Shown piece by piece: positions 14,070 through 16,279 of a stretch of DNA of 16,279 nt (within the stretch, counting starts at the first letter, position 1; each line of letters begins with the position of its first letter). Below the pieces are notes generated by a model. It saw nothing but the letters and a program-made list of their open reading frames with translations. It was not told the origin of the DNA and did no database searches. A program made the position numbers and the translations under genes. The stretch lies in NCBI GenBank assembly GCA_028707375.1, contig JAQWCB010000005.1, positions 1 through 16,279 on the forward strand, given 5' to 3'. Source of the DNA: Bacilli bacterium. Lineage in GTDB: Bacteria; Bacillota_I; Bacilli_A; RFN20; CAG-288.

Positions 14070-14127
14070 AATAAAGGCACAGCCCTGAAATTTAATATTT
14101 GATATAAAACATTGAGGGGGTTTTTAT

Positions 14128-15744
14128 ATGAACACAAAATTTATTTTTGTTACGGGCGGAGTTGTATCATCGTTAGGCAAGGGAATTTCTGCTTCCTGCT
14201 TAGGAAACATGCTGAGACGGCGCGGATTGAAAGTTTTTATGCAAAAATTCGATCCATATCTTAATGTTGATCCTGGTACGATGTCTCCTTATCAACACGG
14301 AGAAGTTTTTGTTACTGATGATGGAGCTGAAACCGATTTGGATTTAGGGCATTACGAACGTTTTACTGGACTATCATTAACTAAAGAATCATCGGTAACC
14401 TCAGGAAAAATATATCAGTCAATCATTGAAAAAGAACGAAGAGGAGACTACCTTGGCTCCACCGTTCAAGTTATTCCGCATGTTACAAACGAGATAAAAC
14501 AAAGATTAAGAGATGCGGCTAGTGTTTCAAAGGCCGATGTTGTCATTACCGAAGTTGGAGGAACAGTAGGAGATATTGAATCTCTCCCCTTTATTGAGGC
14601 GATAAGACAAGTTAGATCGTCATTGGGTTATGAAAATACTTTATATATCCACAACACCTTGCTTCCCTATCTTCCAACCTCTGGCGAATTAAAAACCAAG
14701 CCGACACAGCGCTCGGTCAAGGAACTATCTTCGCTGGGAATTCAGCCAGATATAATAATTCTTCGTTCAAGTCTTCCCGTTGAAAGAAAATTGAAGGAGA
14801 AAATATCTTTATTTACCAATGTACCTGTCGAAAATATTTTAGTAGCTCAAGATCGAAAAGTAATATATCAAGTCGCAATTGATTTACACGATCAACATCT
14901 TGATGATATCGTATTAAACCATTTTCGTTTAGGTGCCCCTGAGGCGGATATGAGCGATTGGAAGAATCTTATTCGAACAATCGAGAATCTTAATCAGGAA
15001 GTAACTATCGCCTTGGTTGGCAAATACGTCGAACTTCACGATGCTTATATATCCGTAAAGGAATCTTTAAAATTTGCTGGATATTTTTATCAAGCTAAGG
15101 TAAATATAAAATGGATTGATGCTTCTGAGTTAACCCAAGATAGTATTGATGAAATTTTAAAGAATGTCGATGGTATTCTCGTTCCCGGTGGCTTTGGTGA
15201 GCGTGGAACATTAGGAAAGAAACTTGCTATCAGATATGCTCGTGAACATAAAATTCCTTTCCTAGGCATTTGTCTTGGTTTGCAATTAACCGTTATTGAA
15301 TACGCCGAAGATGTCTTAAATAAGAAAGGGGCAAATTCTACCGAGTTAGACCCTCAAACACCTTATCCTATCGTCGATTATCTTCCTGATCAATATAAGG
15401 GAATACATCTAGGTGGAACGATGCGTCTAGGCGCTTACGATTGTGTAATAAAAGAAGGAACCAAAGCCTTTGAAGCCTACCAAGTTAAAAACATTTCCGA
15501 AAGACATAGACATCGCTATGAAGTATCTCCTCGTTTGATACGCGATTTTGATAATGGTGATTTCATCGTATCGGGAATCAACCCTCAAACTTCGCTTACG
15601 GAAATTGTTGAATTGAAGAATCATCCTTGGTTTGTCGCGACCCAATTTCATCCCGAGTTCAAGTCTCGCCCGCTCAATCCTCATCCACTTTTTCGCGAAT
15701 TTATTCACCATGCGCTTCAGCACACAAAAAAAGCCGAAAATTAA
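14128..15744 (+). CDS. pyrG: CTP synthase
   Basis: PyrG aminates UTP to CTP using ATP and glutamine in the cytoplasm. The 538-residue protein is complete. The N-terminal synthetase domain (about 1-268) starts with KFIFVTGGVVSSLGKGISAS, containing the ATP-binding loop, and has DPYLNVDPGTMSP, the DDGAETDLDLGHYERF stretch (65-79) and TEVGGTVGDIES (141-152). The C-terminal class I glutamine amidotransferase domain has PGGFGERG (353-360), nucleophile C382 in FLGICLGLQ, and H508/E510 in QFHPEFKSRP. All catalytic residues are present. The ribosome site GAGGGGG lies seven bases before the ATG. The gene stands alone, diverging from the tRNAs, and its TAA stop lies in the loop of a terminator. Confidence 0.98.
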   Translation: MNTKFIFVTGGVVSSLGKGISASCLGNMLRRRGLKVFMQKFDPYLNVDPGTMSPYQHGEVFVTDDGAETDLDLGHYERFTGLSLTKESSVTSGKIYQSIIEKERRGDYLGSTVQVIPHVTNEIKQRLRDAASVSKADVVITEVGGTVGDIESLPFIEAIRQVRSSLGYENTLYIHNTLLPYLPTSGELKTKPTQRSVKELSSLGIQPDIIILRSSLPVERKLKEKISLFTNVPVENILVAQDRKVIYQVAIDLHDQHLDDIVLNHFRLGAPEADMSDWKNLIRTIENLNQEVTIALVGKYVELHDAYISVKESLKFAGYFYQAKVNIKWIDASELTQDSIDEILKNVDGILVPGGFGERGTLGKKLAIRYAREHKIPFLGICLGLQLTVIEYAEDVLNKKGANSTELDPQTPYPIVDYLPDQYKGIHLGGTMRLGAYDCVIKEGTKAFEAYQVKNISERHRHRYEVSPRLIRDFDNGDFIVSGINPQTSLTEIVELKNHPWFVATQFHPEFKSRPLNPHPLFREFIHHALQHTKKAEN

Positions 15745-15754
15745 TCGGCTTTTT
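15728..15754. terminator. Bidirectional terminator shared by pyrG and the convergent membrane-protein gene
   Basis: AAAAAGCCGA (15728-15737) pairs perfectly with TCGGCTTTTT (15745-15754) around a seven-base loop, and each strand ends in a T run. The pyrG stop codon TAA (15742-15744) is in the loop. It serves pyrG on the plus strand and the gene at 15781 on the minus strand. Confidence 0.87.
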
Positions 15755-15780
15755 ACTTTGTCATATCAGTTAACTATTAA

Positions 15781-16279
15781 CTATCTATTCTTTGCAAACA
15801 AGAAAAATATTTGAGCAATCCCAGCAATTATAAATAGAATTCCAGCGATAACGATAGTAAAGGCAATAAAATTTGATCCACCTTGGAAAACAAACATTAA
15901 AATACCGGCGATTAAAAATAATATTCCAACAATATATTCTAAAATATTTCTTCCGCTATTCTTTTTGTATCGACGATATTCCATCAGGGCAGAAAAAATT
16001 AATAAAACCGCTATAACTATTAGAAAAATGGCGATAAACCATATTATTATTTCATTTATTAAACTTACTAAATTGCCTGATTTAAGACAAAAGATAATTC
16101 CTATGGTCAATTCAAAAATAGAAATAACTAAACTTTTCCTTTGTTCAGTTACCGGATTCGTGTAATAAGTTATTATCTTACTACAACCATCAAAGATTAA
16201 AAAAGCACCAAGTAAAATAACTATTACACTCTGCAAATTAGAATTATTCGAGTATATTATTGCTAAGATTCCTGTCGTG
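15781..16279 (-). CDS. DUF308/HdeD-like membrane protein, 5' end beyond window
   Basis: The frame is open to the right edge, so the start is missing; 165 codons are visible. The protein is made of hydrophobic helices in repeated pairs with small loops, for example SVIVILLGAFLIFDGCSKI, then TIGIIFCLKSG, a basic loop EYRRYKKNSGRN, and FIAFTIVIAGILFIIAGIA near the end. The recurring pattern of a helix, a short loop, then GxxLIxxG is typical of the DUF308/HdeD family of six-helix membrane proteins, whose function is mostly unknown outside the acid-resistance HdeD of enterobacteria. It ends with TAG, 26 bases from the shared terminator. A TTG at 16236 is an in-frame possible start, but a hydrophobic, family-like sequence continues upstream of it. 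Confidence 0.7.
   Translation of the reverse strand, partial: TTGILAIIYSNNSNLQSVIVILLGAFLIFDGCSKIITYYTNPVTEQRKSLVISIFELTIGIIFCLKSGNLVSLINEIIIWFIAIFLIVIAVLLIFSALMEYRRYKKNSGRNILEYIVGILFLIAGILMFVFQGGSNFIAFTIVIAGILFIIAGIAQIFFLFAKNR

Noticed and set aside
15427..15723. A 98-codon minus-strand frame inside pyrG
   Set aside because: It is fully inside a conserved gene and has no family features; it is a shadow frame.
15768..15783. Tandem TTAACTA repeat after pyrG
   Set aside because: Only two short copies in AT-rich sequence beside a stop codon; no sign of function.
1..16279. CRISPR array
   Set aside because: No regularly spaced identical repeats with unique spacers are present; the TATCAA motifs are too short.

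Overview
The window looks like chromosome of a low-GC Gram-positive bacterium using the standard bacterial code, in the Bacilli/Mollicutes-related part of the Firmicutes. The reasons are AT-rich sequence, strong GGAGG-type ribosome sites, and a minus-strand cluster plsX-rnc-ftsY-ylxM-ffh that is a Firmicutes signature. TGA and TAG both end genes (ylxM and rnc with TGA; ftsY, the M29 peptidase and the DUF308-like gene with TAG), so this is not the Mycoplasma TGA=Trp code. I cannot name the genus.

Positions 1-7543 (minus strand) form one tightly packed unit. In transcription order it is an M29 aminopeptidase, an iron/zinc alcohol dehydrogenase, plsX, rnc, ftsY, an unknown 86-residue membrane protein, ylxM and ffh. 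A LURP-one-like gene follows and runs off the left edge. Gaps are 1-21 nt or overlaps, so lipid synthesis (PlsX), RNA processing (RNase III) and co-translational membrane targeting (Ffh, FtsY, YlxM) are probably co-expressed. The smc, fabD, fabG and acpP genes often found in this cluster are not here.

Positions 7544-7752 are a divergent promoter region. To its right on the plus strand are a second alcohol dehydrogenase paralogue and a membrane protein that resembles M50 site-2 proteases but has lost the HExxH zinc motif. That gene ends tail-to-tail with the next block, the two stop codons overlapping.

Positions 10127-13620 (minus strand) are an accessory, partly decayed block. It holds a large-serine-recombinase remnant (catalytic domain missing, frameshift in an A run, apparent tail of a second copy fused in front), a four-helix membrane protein, and a lipoprotein gene broken by one in-frame TAG. 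Rejoined, the lipoprotein has a lipobox signal, a ricin-type lectin domain, a PPC-like beta domain and a caspase-like cysteine peptidase domain with an intact His/Cys pair. This is the most unusual content of the window.

Positions 13617-16279 hold tRNA-Ser(UGA) and tRNA-Val(GAC) on the minus strand with a clear promoter and two terminators, a spacer with repeated TATCAA motifs, pyrG (CTP synthase) on the plus strand, a two-way terminator, and a DUF308/HdeD-like membrane protein cut by the right edge.
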